From contig CAJUJN010000015.1 in the NCBI GenBank assembly GCA_910586775.1, forward strand, positions 1 to 64,000: a stretch of 64,000 nucleotides of DNA, written 5' to 3'. Source of the stretch: an uncultured Acetatifactor sp. Lineage in GTDB: Bacteria > Bacillota > Clostridia > Lachnospirales > Lachnospiraceae. The position numbers were made by a program, and so were the translations under genes. Positions 16,697 to 24,544 of the stretch are shown here, one piece after another. Positions within the stretch are counted from its first letter, which is position 1, and each line of letters begins with the position of its first letter. The notes beneath the pieces are model-generated. The model saw only the letters and a program-made list of their open reading frames with translations. It had not been told where the DNA came from and ran no database searches.

Positions 16697-16836
16697 AATT
16701 CGTATCAGTTATTTGCAGACACTTCTTTACTTTGCAGGACGTCCGCCGCAGGACGTGGATGCAAGCAGAATGTTGCCGCAGGCATAAAGCGGGCCTGCTC
16801 GCTTTTTACCCATCAAAAAGATAGGAGCCATCGCCT

Positions 16837-17847
16837 ATGTACATGTTTAAGTATGTAATGAAAAGGCTTGGACTGATGATTATGACCTTTTCTGTCATCA
16901 TGTTCATGTGTTTTGTTTTGATTAAGCTTTTGCCGATTACTGTCACGGTTCAGATGGGACAGGATGCGAATGTTATTATTCACCAGCTGGAGGGGCGGGG
17001 ATATATTCAGAATGCAGTCATGGACCCTGCTACACAGACCTGGAGTTATGATCGTGTGCCGATAATGACCCAGCTTGGCATTTACCTGAAAAAGATTTTT
17101 GTGAACGGCGATTTCGGGATCGGAGTGAATATCCCTTCCTATCGCGGACGCCCGGTTTTGGGCGTGTTTCTGGAAAAAATTCCGCCCACTGTCTTAATCA
17201 ATGTCTACGCAACGCTGATTGGCGTTCCAATCGGACTGGGGCTTGGGATTCTGGCCGCGCTGAAAAAGAACAAGTGGCAGGATCAGCTGATTAATATTAT
17301 AATTATCCTTTTGATATCAATGCCCTCTATCGTTATGGGGCTTATTATACAGTATTTTCTGTGTTTCAGGGCCGGATGGTTCCCTACTACCATGAATTCC
17401 GGTTATGAATACTTTACCTGGAGCATGTTCCGCTCCATGATGCCTCCTGTACTGTCGCTGTGTCTGGGCTCGGTGGCAGGATATGCCCGGTTTACGCGCG
17501 CGGAGCTTTCCGAGGTCCTGACCAACGAGTTCATGCTTCTGGCCCGCACCAAAGGTCTGACCCGCGGACAGGCTACGCTTCGTCATGCCATGCGTAATTC
17601 CATGGTGGTTATCTTTCCGTCTATTCTGAGCGAATTTATAGGAGTGCTCTCGGGTTCACTGATTATTGAGAGCATGTTCTCGGTTCCGGGAGTGGGGCGG
17701 CTGTATCTGGATTCGATAAACTCTCTGGACTATGATTTCTTTATGATGCTCTCGGGTTTTTACTGCCTTGTGGCGCTTCTGGGCGGTATTGTAATCGATA
17801 TCAGTTATGGATTCATTGATCCCAGGATCAGAATGGGGGCGAAGTGA
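16837..17847 (+). CDS. oppB: Oligopeptide ABC transporter permease, OppB type (cluster 2)
   Basis: This 336-residue permease starts MYMFKYVMKRLGLMIMTFSV and has about six membrane helices. The cytoplasmic EAA loop is seen as LLARTKGLTRGQATLRHAMR, contacting the ATPases. The first outer loop is about 70 residues, shorter than in OppB1. GGAG lies 9 nt before ATG 16837. It ends one base before the oppC2 start codon, and the following genes are tightly spaced (oppC2-oppD2-oppF2-DUF3899), so they form one operon. It pairs with OppC2 to form the pore. Confidence 0.92.
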   Translation: MYMFKYVMKRLGLMIMTFSVIMFMCFVLIKLLPITVTVQMGQDANVIIHQLEGRGYIQNAVMDPATQTWSYDRVPIMTQLGIYLKKIFVNGDFGIGVNIPSYRGRPVLGVFLEKIPPTVLINVYATLIGVPIGLGLGILAALKKNKWQDQLINIIIILLISMPSIVMGLIIQYFLCFRAGWFPTTMNSGYEYFTWSMFRSMMPPVLSLCLGSVAGYARFTRAELSEVLTNEFMLLARTKGLTRGQATLRHAMRNSMVVIFPSILSEFIGVLSGSLIIESMFSVPGVGRLYLDSINSLDYDFFMMLSGFYCLVALLGGIVIDISYGFIDPRIRMGAK

Positions 17848-17848
17848 T

Positions 17849-19423
17849 ATGGAAAAAACGAATATGTATGATGGGATTCCCCTGGAGAAATTTGAATTTG
17901 CGCAGACGGAGGATTTGACCCACGATAAAAAGCCGGAGACTCAGCCGGTGGGTTATCTGAAGGATGCCATGCGCCGCTTTGCCAAAAACAAAGGCGCCAT
18001 CGTCGCCGCGGTCATCATTGTCCTTATGCTGCTTTTTGCCATTATTGTGCCATTCTGTACACAGTATACTGTTGCGTATTTTGATACCTATTATGCGTAC
18101 ACACAGCCGAAATGCAAGCTTTTTGAGAATACTTCTTTCTGGGATGGCTGCAGGGAAATGGAGACGAATCAGAAAACATTTACCTATTATTACGCAATGG
18201 GGCAGGAGACGGGGCATAATGCCGTGAAAAATCAGGAGTACACGATGACGGAGGACGGAGTGTACCGTTATCGCCTGGACACCTATCAAATGAACGGCGT
18301 AGTGTACAAAAATCTTTCTCTTGAGGAATATCAGGCTCTGCAGGAGTACCAGATTGAAACCGGTATCCAGGTGATTTATCCCATGGTGGCCAAGAGGGAT
18401 CGTCCTACGGCCGCCGACTATGAGCAGGACGGAAATATTTATTATGAAACCGAAGAAAAAGCGGGAAAGACACAGATTAAGTACGACAGTGAAGGGAATA
18501 TCATTCCGGTATATTCCTCTTATCCTGCCAGCATTATGGAGAACGGAGTGGGGTTGGATCAGTATAACTCAATTCGGGTGGAAGGCAGCGATGGCTTTCA
18601 GAAGGATGGCGAGACCTGTTATTACAACTATGCGCTTGTGACACCCAGCGGGGTGCAGGTACGTGTTAATTATTACGAGTATTATACCTATTATCACAGC
18701 AGAGTGGCGATGGACGGAATCGGCAATCCCAGTTTCCTTTTCGGGACCACCGGCTCCGGCAAGGATATCCTTACATGTCTTTCCTCGGGTGCGCGGTTTT
18801 CCTTTATCTTTGCCATTGTGGTGGCAGTGTGCAATCTGATCGTGGGCGCTATCTATGGTTCCATTGCGGGATATTACGGCGGCCGCATCGATTTGGTCAT
18901 GGAGCGTATCACGGATATCCTGAGTGCGATTCCGACCATGGTTGTCATTACGCTGTTAAAACTCCACATGGGAGGTTCCAGTCAGGCGCTGGTGTTGTTT
19001 ATCGCATTCTTTCTCACCGGATGGATCGGCATGGGACACCGGACAAGGATGCAGTTCTATCGTTTCAAGAATCAGGAATATGTGCTTTCCGCACGTACTC
19101 TCGGGGCTTCCGACAGACGGCTGATGTTCAAACACATCTTCCCCAATGCCATCGGTACGCTGGTTACCGCTTTTGCATTGGTTATTCCGTCCATGATTTA
19201 TTCCGAGACCAGCTTCTCATATCTCGGAATCATCAATCTGGCCACGGGAAATATTACCAGTGTGGGTACTCTGATAGCGGCGGGACAGGCTTCCCTGGCT
19301 ACGGCTCCTTTTGTGGCCATGTTCCCCTCGGTATTTCTGGCGCTGCTGATGCTTTCTTTCAATTTGTTTGGCAACGGGCTGAGAGATGCGTTTAATCCAA
19401 GTTTACGTGGTTCGGAGGGCTGA
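17849..19423 (+). CDS. oppC: Oligopeptide ABC permease, OppC type, with a Tyr-rich extracytoplasmic insertion (cluster 2)
   Basis: The 524-residue permease is about 220 residues longer than normal. The N-terminal cytoplasmic tail and first helix (IVAAVIIVLMLLFAIIVPF, near residues 51-69) are followed by an inserted outer domain up to about residue 290, rich in Tyr, Asp and Glu (FTYYYAMGQETG, NYYEYYTYYHS). The conserved permease core then resumes at LFGTTGSGKDILTCLSSGAR with the remaining helices and EAA loop (VLSARTLGASDRRLMFKHIF). This insertion sits at the same place as the RCC1 domain of OppC1 but is unrelated in sequence. GGGGGCG precedes ATG 17849, one base after the oppB2 stop. The inserted domain has no recognised family. 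Confidence 0.88.
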   Translation: MEKTNMYDGIPLEKFEFAQTEDLTHDKKPETQPVGYLKDAMRRFAKNKGAIVAAVIIVLMLLFAIIVPFCTQYTVAYFDTYYAYTQPKCKLFENTSFWDGCREMETNQKTFTYYYAMGQETGHNAVKNQEYTMTEDGVYRYRLDTYQMNGVVYKNLSLEEYQALQEYQIETGIQVIYPMVAKRDRPTAADYEQDGNIYYETEEKAGKTQIKYDSEGNIIPVYSSYPASIMENGVGLDQYNSIRVEGSDGFQKDGETCYYNYALVTPSGVQVRVNYYEYYTYYHSRVAMDGIGNPSFLFGTTGSGKDILTCLSSGARFSFIFAIVVAVCNLIVGAIYGSIAGYYGGRIDLVMERITDILSAIPTMVVITLLKLHMGGSSQALVLFIAFFLTGWIGMGHRTRMQFYRFKNQEYVLSARTLGASDRRLMFKHIFPNAIGTLVTAFALVIPSMIYSETSFSYLGIINLATGNITSVGTLIAAGQASLATAPFVAMFPSVFLALLMLSFNLFGNGLRDAFNPSLRGSEG

Positions 19424-19424
19424 T

Positions 19425-21650
19425 ATGGACGATAGAGAAATTAAGTTGTCAGTGAATAATCTGAAAATATCCTTCCGCACGGACGGCGGTAAGGTACAGG
19501 CTGTCCGCGGTATTAATTTTGATCTGTACAAGGGGGAGACATTGGCGCTGGTGGGCGAGAGCGGATCCGGAAAATCGGTGACAAACCGCGCCATCATGGG
19601 GATTCTTGCAGGAAATGCCATAAAAGAGGCCGGCGAGATCATCTATGACGGCCGTGATCTGATGAAGATTCCGGAGGAGGAATTCCACAGGCTGCGGGGA
19701 GACAAAATCGCCATGATTTTCCAGGATCCCATGTCCAGTCTCAATCCCATTATGCGTGTGGGCAAACAGATGACGGAAGCCACGCTCATTAAGGGGAAGG
19801 TCGCCCGAAAGGAGAGTCGGGCTGCTTTCAATGAAAAGCTGGAGATGCTGAACCAGTGCATGGACCAGGCCCGGGGCAGCGGTATGAAGGCGGAAAATAA
19901 AAAGAGCTGCCAGGATTTCGATAAATTTGTCTATAAAAATCTTGATTTGGAGTATGACTATAATAAGGCACGCGAGGCTATGGACGATGTGTTGGACGAG
20001 ATCGGGGATCTTATCTTTCGCATTGAGAAACATGCGTACAAAAACCTGCGCCGTGATATTGCGGAAATCGTCAAGCTTTCTTACCATACCCGTGAGCGCT
20101 ACGTGGTTTACAGCCGTGCAGACGAGCTGACGGCGGTTCTGGCAGAGCTGAAACCTCTGATCAGAATTCCGTTTTCCCAGCGTGCGGGCAGCTTTGTACG
20201 CGCACTCTTTAACCGCGGCGAGCGGCAGGACACGGCAAGTGATGCCGACTGGGCCGTTATTTCCGAAAAGCTGACGAAGGTGAAGGAGATTCTGGAGGAG
20301 GCGGCAGGATATACCAAGCCGAATTTCTTTGCCATGGGTTATTATGTGGCCTTTGCAGGAGAACCTCTTCCGGAACTTGAGATTGAAGAACTTAACAAAT
20401 ACCTGAGTAATTATCTGGACGAGCATTTTATGCATAATTTCCTTGCTATTGCAAAGGAGGGGGTTCGTTATTCCAACGAAAAGTCAATTTCCAATATGCA
20501 GTCGGCGATTTCGGTGATAGACAGCAGGATTGACTGCTTCCGAAATCCCGATATGCAGAAAAAGGAAGTCTGTGAGGCGGCAAAGGCTCTTACGGACGCG
20601 GTCGGAAGCGCGATCAACCGTCTTGACCCAACCAAAAACAATGTACTTTACACCTTTGCCACAAGTCTGAACACGGCAATTGATGTTTATTTTGAGGGGA
20701 TTGTCCGCAATGCAGCCGAGGAAACGCGTTATGCGAAACAGGAAGCGCGTTATGCAAAGCAGGCGGCTTCCGGCAAAAAGCCGGAGTATATGGTGGCGGA
20801 TAAGGATCTGGTGGATCTGGAAACCCTGCGTCAGGATATTGTCAATGTGATCAGCCGTACCCGCAGTGAGCTGGAACGCAGCATCAAGGTTATGGCCGGG
20901 GCGGATTACGATGGGAAGATTGTGGAGCTGATTGACTTTTTTAAGGAAAAGGCGTCGGCGGTTGCCTTCAAGGTGACACGCCGTATGGCCAAGAACCGTG
21001 CGATCAAGCTGTTGGAGGAGGTGGGGATTTCCGAGCCGCGCAGGAGATACCGCCAGTATCCCTTTGAGTTTTCGGGGGGGATGCGTCAGCGTATTGTGAT
21101 TGCCATTGCGCTTTCCGCAAATCCGGATATCCTGATCTGCGACGAGCCTACCACTGCTCTTGACGTGACGATTCAGTCGCAGATTCTTGAACTGATCAAC
21201 AAGGTCAAGGAAGAGCGCAGGCTTTCCGTGATATTTATCACCCATGATCTGGGTGTGGTCGCCAACATGGCGGACCGGGTGGCTGTGATGTACGCCGGTA
21301 AAATCGTGGAAGTCGGCACGGCGCACGACGTATTTTATGCGCCTGCCCATCCCTATACATGGGCGCTTCTTTCCTCCATGCCGGATTTGGATACGAAGGA
21401 AAAGCTGGAGGCGATCCCCGGAACGCCGCCTAATATGATCTATCCGCCCAGGGGGGATGCTTTCGCAAAGCGGAACAAGTATGCCTTAAAGATCGATTTC
21501 GAGCAGGAGCCGCCTATGTTCCGGATTTCAGACAGCCATCAGGCAGCAACCTGGCTTCTTCATCCTAACGCTCCTGAAGTGGAGCCGCCGAAGACGGTGC
21601 AGGACCGCATTGAGCGTATGAAAGAAAAAGCAGCGGAAGGAGGGTGCTGA
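19425..21650 (+). CDS. oppD: Oligopeptide ABC transporter ATPase, OppD type, with a ~370-residue helical insertion (cluster 2)
   Basis: This 741-residue ATPase is more than twice the normal length. Walker A GESGSGKS is near residue 45 and Q-loop MIFQDPMSSLNP near residue 100. From about residue 135 to 520 there is a long, charged, mostly helical insertion (for example YNKAREAMDDVLDEIGDLIF and EETRYAKQEARYAKQAASGK) placed inside the helical subdomain. The ABC core resumes at AIKLLEEVGI, followed by signature FSGGMRQR, Walker B LICDEPTTALD and switch ITHDLG. The C-terminal extension lacks the Cys cluster seen in OppD1. GGAGGG precedes ATG 19425, two bases from the oppC2 stop. The insertion may couple to OppF2's or to an unknown regulator (inference). 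Confidence 0.9.
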   Translation: MDDREIKLSVNNLKISFRTDGGKVQAVRGINFDLYKGETLALVGESGSGKSVTNRAIMGILAGNAIKEAGEIIYDGRDLMKIPEEEFHRLRGDKIAMIFQDPMSSLNPIMRVGKQMTEATLIKGKVARKESRAAFNEKLEMLNQCMDQARGSGMKAENKKSCQDFDKFVYKNLDLEYDYNKAREAMDDVLDEIGDLIFRIEKHAYKNLRRDIAEIVKLSYHTRERYVVYSRADELTAVLAELKPLIRIPFSQRAGSFVRALFNRGERQDTASDADWAVISEKLTKVKEILEEAAGYTKPNFFAMGYYVAFAGEPLPELEIEELNKYLSNYLDEHFMHNFLAIAKEGVRYSNEKSISNMQSAISVIDSRIDCFRNPDMQKKEVCEAAKALTDAVGSAINRLDPTKNNVLYTFATSLNTAIDVYFEGIVRNAAEETRYAKQEARYAKQAASGKKPEYMVADKDLVDLETLRQDIVNVISRTRSELERSIKVMAGADYDGKIVELIDFFKEKASAVAFKVTRRMAKNRAIKLLEEVGISEPRRRYRQYPFEFSGGMRQRIVIAIALSANPDILICDEPTTALDVTIQSQILELINKVKEERRLSVIFITHDLGVVANMADRVAVMYAGKIVEVGTAHDVFYAPAHPYTWALLSSMPDLDTKEKLEAIPGTPPNMIYPPRGDAFAKRNKYALKIDFEQEPPMFRISDSHQAATWLLHPNAPEVEPPKTVQDRIERMKEKAAEGGC

Positions 21651-21652
21651 TA

Positions 21653-23134
21653 ATGCAAAACAAGAATAGTAAGGAACGTGAAGTTTTGCTTAAGGTGGAG
21701 CACCTTTGCCAATACTTCAAGATGGGGCCGGCCAACGAACTCAAGGCTGTTGACGATGTGAATTTTGAAATCCGTAAAGGCGAGGTTTTCGGGCTGGTGG
21801 GAGAGAGCGGATGCGGCAAAACCACAACCGGACGCTCCATTATCCGGCTTTATGATATCACTTCCGGAAATATTATCTTCAAGGGGCAGCGCATCGGCGC
21901 AGGCATCCGCTCTTATAAGGATGCGATTCGGAACGCGAAAGAAAATTATCGCAGAGAGACGGCCGAGATCAAGGCGCAGATGAAAGCAGACGGCAGTCCG
22001 GATGCCCGTCTGAAGGGACAGAAGCGCCTTGAGGCAGCAGAAAAGGAACTTTCCAGGACGATTGCCGAGCAGAATGAAAATATCCGGGCAGCGAGGGAGG
22101 ATCAGAAGCACTGTAATCAGAAATACGCAGAGGAACAGGCAAAGAAGGTCAGACAGCTTTATGAGCCTTGTCTTGCCCGGGTCAGGGACGCCTTTGACAA
22201 GTGTACCGATCAGGACCATACCGGGACCGCCGCGCAGAATCTTCTTCGTGTGGTGAAGGGAGCTGCGGAGGAAGTGGAGAAGGGCAGAAGGATGATTGAT
22301 ATAAGCGCGGCAGGTGAAATGATTAAGGCTGCCGGCACGGAAAATACGGATTCTGCCGGGAAGGACGACGCGTATACCAGAGCATCAAACATGCGGGCAC
22401 AGCTTGAGGGCCAGTATAGGGAGGATCTCCGGCTTGCGAAAAAGGACCGCATCATGAATAAGATGCAGATGATTTTTCAGGATCCCATTGCCTCTCTGGA
22501 TCCCCGTATGACGGTAAAGGATATTATTGCCGAGGGTCTGGTGATCCGTGGTGTGCGGAATCAAAAGTACATTGACGAGCTGGTGTATAGGATGCTGGAC
22601 CTGGTAGGGCTGGTGCCTGAGCATGCGGGGCGGTATCCCCACGAGTTTTCCGGAGGTCAGCGTCAGCGTATCGGCATTGCCCGGGCTATCATTTTAAATC
22701 CTGACTTTATCATTGCCGACGAGCCGATATCCGCATTGGACGTTTCAATTCAGGCCCAGGTAATTAACCTGCTGAACGATCTGCGCAATCGCCTGGGACT
22801 GACAATCCTGTTTATTGCCCATGATTTGTCGGTGGTGAAGTACTTCTCAGATACCATTGCCGTAATGTATTACGGGAAGATAGTCGAACTTGCCTCTTCG
22901 GACGAGCTGTTTGCGCATCCGCTTCACCCGTATACGAAGTCTCTGCTTTCCTCGATTCCGCTTCCTGACCCGGAATTTGAGAAGGGAAGAACACGTATCG
23001 TATATAATCCGATAGCAGAGCATGATTATTCTGTTGACAAGCCGGTAATGAGGGAAATCATTCCCGGACACCTGATTCAGTGCAATAACGCCGAATTCGA
23101 AAAATACAAGGCGGAAATTGCGGATGTAAGATGA
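21653..23134 (+). CDS. oppF: Oligopeptide ABC transporter ATPase, OppF type, with helical insertion (cluster 2)
   Basis: At 493 residues this ATPase exceeds the usual length by about 170. Walker A GESGCGKTT is near residue 53. A charged coiled-coil-like insertion (about residues 85-265, for example KRLEAAEKELSRTIAEQNEN) separates it from the Q-loop MIFQDPIASLDPRMTV. Signature FSGGQRQR, Walker B IIADEPISALD and switch IAHDLS follow. The insertion is at the same point as in OppF1 but differs in sequence. The C-terminus lacks the OppF1 Cys cluster. GGAGG lies 9 nt before ATG 21653; it begins 2 bp after the oppD2 stop and overlaps the DUF3899 gene by 4 bp (ATGA). Confidence 0.9.
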   Translation: MQNKNSKEREVLLKVEHLCQYFKMGPANELKAVDDVNFEIRKGEVFGLVGESGCGKTTTGRSIIRLYDITSGNIIFKGQRIGAGIRSYKDAIRNAKENYRRETAEIKAQMKADGSPDARLKGQKRLEAAEKELSRTIAEQNENIRAAREDQKHCNQKYAEEQAKKVRQLYEPCLARVRDAFDKCTDQDHTGTAAQNLLRVVKGAAEEVEKGRRMIDISAAGEMIKAAGTENTDSAGKDDAYTRASNMRAQLEGQYREDLRLAKKDRIMNKMQMIFQDPIASLDPRMTVKDIIAEGLVIRGVRNQKYIDELVYRMLDLVGLVPEHAGRYPHEFSGGQRQRIGIARAIILNPDFIIADEPISALDVSIQAQVINLLNDLRNRLGLTILFIAHDLSVVKYFSDTIAVMYYGKIVELASSDELFAHPLHPYTKSLLSSIPLPDPEFEKGRTRIVYNPIAEHDYSVDKPVMREIIPGHLIQCNNAEFEKYKAEIADVR

Positions 23135-23532
23135 AAAGGGGCGGCAGGCGCCGGGCGGCGCTGGGCAGTTTATGTGCAGGTCTGCTGATATGCCTGGGGG
23201 TTCTTGTAACCAACTCTTTCTGGACGGTTGGCAGGCCTGATATTTTCCGGCTGCTTTCGGACGCATGCATTGTTTCCGCTGCTATAGTCGGAGGAGTGGG
23301 TATTCTGGTGTTTGCCTCAAATCGCGGAACATTTGACATGCTGGCTTACGGGTTCCTGCATATTTTCGACCTTTTCCGTCCGAATGCCCGGAATCCCCAC
23401 TACAGGGATTTTTACGAGTATAAGCAGGTGAAAGGGGAAAGACAGCGCCCGGTTGCGCATATGCTGATTGTGGGGACAGGATTTTTTCTGCTGAGCTGGA
23501 TTTTTTCCTTTATATGGCAGAAATGCTTATAA
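23131..23532 (+). CDS. DUF3899-type small membrane protein
   Basis: The 133-residue protein has three to four hydrophobic segments (about 11-28, 42-62 and 112-130) around a polar loop with the family-like stretch GTFDMLAYGFLHIFDLFR and a basic PHYRDFYEYKQVKGERQR. This pattern matches DUF3899, a family of uncharacterised membrane proteins in Firmicutes. The start codon overlaps the oppF2 stop (ATGA), so it is translationally coupled and is the last gene of cluster 2. A strong terminator follows. A role with the transporter is suggested only by position. Confidence 0.7.
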   Translation: MKRGGRRRAALGSLCAGLLICLGVLVTNSFWTVGRPDIFRLLSDACIVSAAIVGGVGILVFASNRGTFDMLAYGFLHIFDLFRPNARNPHYRDFYEYKQVKGERQRPVAHMLIVGTGFFLLSWIFSFIWQKCL

Positions 23533-23555
23533 GTTATGATTTGCTGCACAAAAAC

Positions 23556-23613
23556 CCAAAAAAGTCCCAGAGGCCTTGATTTTACCGGCCTGTGGGACTT
23601 TTTCAAATTTTGT
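23556..23613 (+). terminator. Terminator of opp cluster 2
   Basis: AAAAAGTCCCAGAGGCC pairs with GGCCTGTGGGACTTTTT around a 10-nt loop, followed by T-rich sequence. Symmetric A and T tracts allow use in both directions. The rest of the 400-bp gap to secG contains the secG promoter and no gene. Confidence 0.85.
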
Positions 23614-23848
23614 CTCCGCATGCTGCTCTTTCTGTCTTTTTTGCCGTTCACCCGAATCGTCTTCAGGGCAAGGTATGCAGTAGAACTCTTGTACTTTGTC
23701 CATCCCGGTCTCATCAGGAATTGCCGGAAAATAACCGCTGCAGCTTATTCAGGCATAAACCGGGAAATACAATAAAACTCGCTGTGAAATCATGTGTCAA
23801 ACTCCCGGGCTGTGACATTGGTTTTTAAATGAAATTTTGAATAAACTC

Positions 23849-23877
23849 TTGTCTTTTTTTCTTTTTTATGGTAAACT
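23849..23877 (+). promoter_or_regulatory. Promoter of secG
   Basis: TTGTCT (23849-23854), a 17-bp T-rich spacer and TAAACT (23872-23877) lie about 55 bp before the secG start codon. Confidence 0.45.
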
Positions 23878-23933
23878 ATGACTTAATTTGTGATGTAAGA
23901 CAGACGAGCAGGGTTTTATTCAGGAGGTGCGAA

Positions 23934-24173
23934 ATGGCAGCATTGAAGATTGTACTTACCATTTTATTTATAGTTGTTTGCATTGCGCTTGTGGTGCTGG
24001 TGCTGATGCAGGAGGGTAAATCCGCAGGCCTCGGCGCGATCAGCGGAGCGGCAGAGACCTACTGGGGCAAGAACAAGGGACGTTCCATGGAAGGGCAGCT
24101 GGTGAAGATTACCAAGATACTGGCGGTATTGTTCATGGTATTGGCGGTGGTTCTGAATCTGAGCGTATTTTGA
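23934..24173 (+). CDS. secG: Preprotein translocase subunit SecG
   Basis: This 79-residue protein has the SecG layout. A first helix (IVLTILFIVVCIALVVLVLM) leads into the conserved MQEGKSAGLGAISG loop, followed by ETYWGKNKGR and a second helix (ILAVLFMVLAVVLNL). SecG helps SecYE/SecA export unfolded proteins across the membrane. CAGGAGGTG stands 5 nt before ATG 23934. A weak hairpin terminator follows. The secG-rnr-smpB-ssrA order is common in Firmicutes and is kept here. Confidence 0.95.
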   Translation: MAALKIVLTILFIVVCIALVVLVLMQEGKSAGLGAISGAAETYWGKNKGRSMEGQLVKITKILAVLFMVLAVVLNLSVF

Positions 24174-24226
24174 GTGTTTCAGGCGGTTCGGGATTGGGGC
24201 TATCGGTAAATTGAGTTCATTGTTGA

Positions 24227-24262
24227 TTAGACACCCTTGTGAGATTGCAGGAGTGTCTTTTT
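24227..24262 (+). terminator. Terminator after secG
   Basis: AGACAC and GTGTCT form a short stem around a longer loop, followed by TTTTT. Confidence 0.55.
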
Positions 24263-24345
24263 CGGCTTTTTAAAGCTTAATGATATAACAGGTAAGCAGT
24301 GCCAGAGAATTTTAGACTGACTTATTTGCAGTAGAAGCGGAGGTA

Positions 24346-24504
24346 GTGGATTATGAGAGTTTTTTGGGAAAAGTGGAAATGTTAAAAGGAGATTATTCCG
24401 GCTTTGCCAGCGTAAGAATTGATAATAAGAATCGATTGATTTTTGAAGTTACGGACAGGGAAGTAAATATTGTGCAATGCGGCGGGCATTATAATGATAA
24501 ATGA
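24346..24504 (+). pseudogene. C-terminal remnant of a YoeB/Txe-family toxin
   Basis: The frame reads VEMLKGDYSGFASVRIDNKN, then RLIFEVTDREVNIVQCGGHY and ends NDK at TGA 24502. It aligns with the second half of YoeB/Txe mRNA interferases (LKxxLSGYWSRRINxEHRLVY ... CRGHY). The first 40-45 residues of an 85-residue toxin are missing; a stop occurs just upstream in this frame and there is no start with a ribosome binding site. The catalytic C-terminal His-Tyr pair is present but the Arg-rich strand is altered (SVRID). No antitoxin gene is seen. This is a decayed toxin gene between secG and rnr. Confidence 0.65.
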
Positions 24505-24544
24505 AATGTTGTAACAAATAAATTTACAGCATAGAGAGTGTGCT

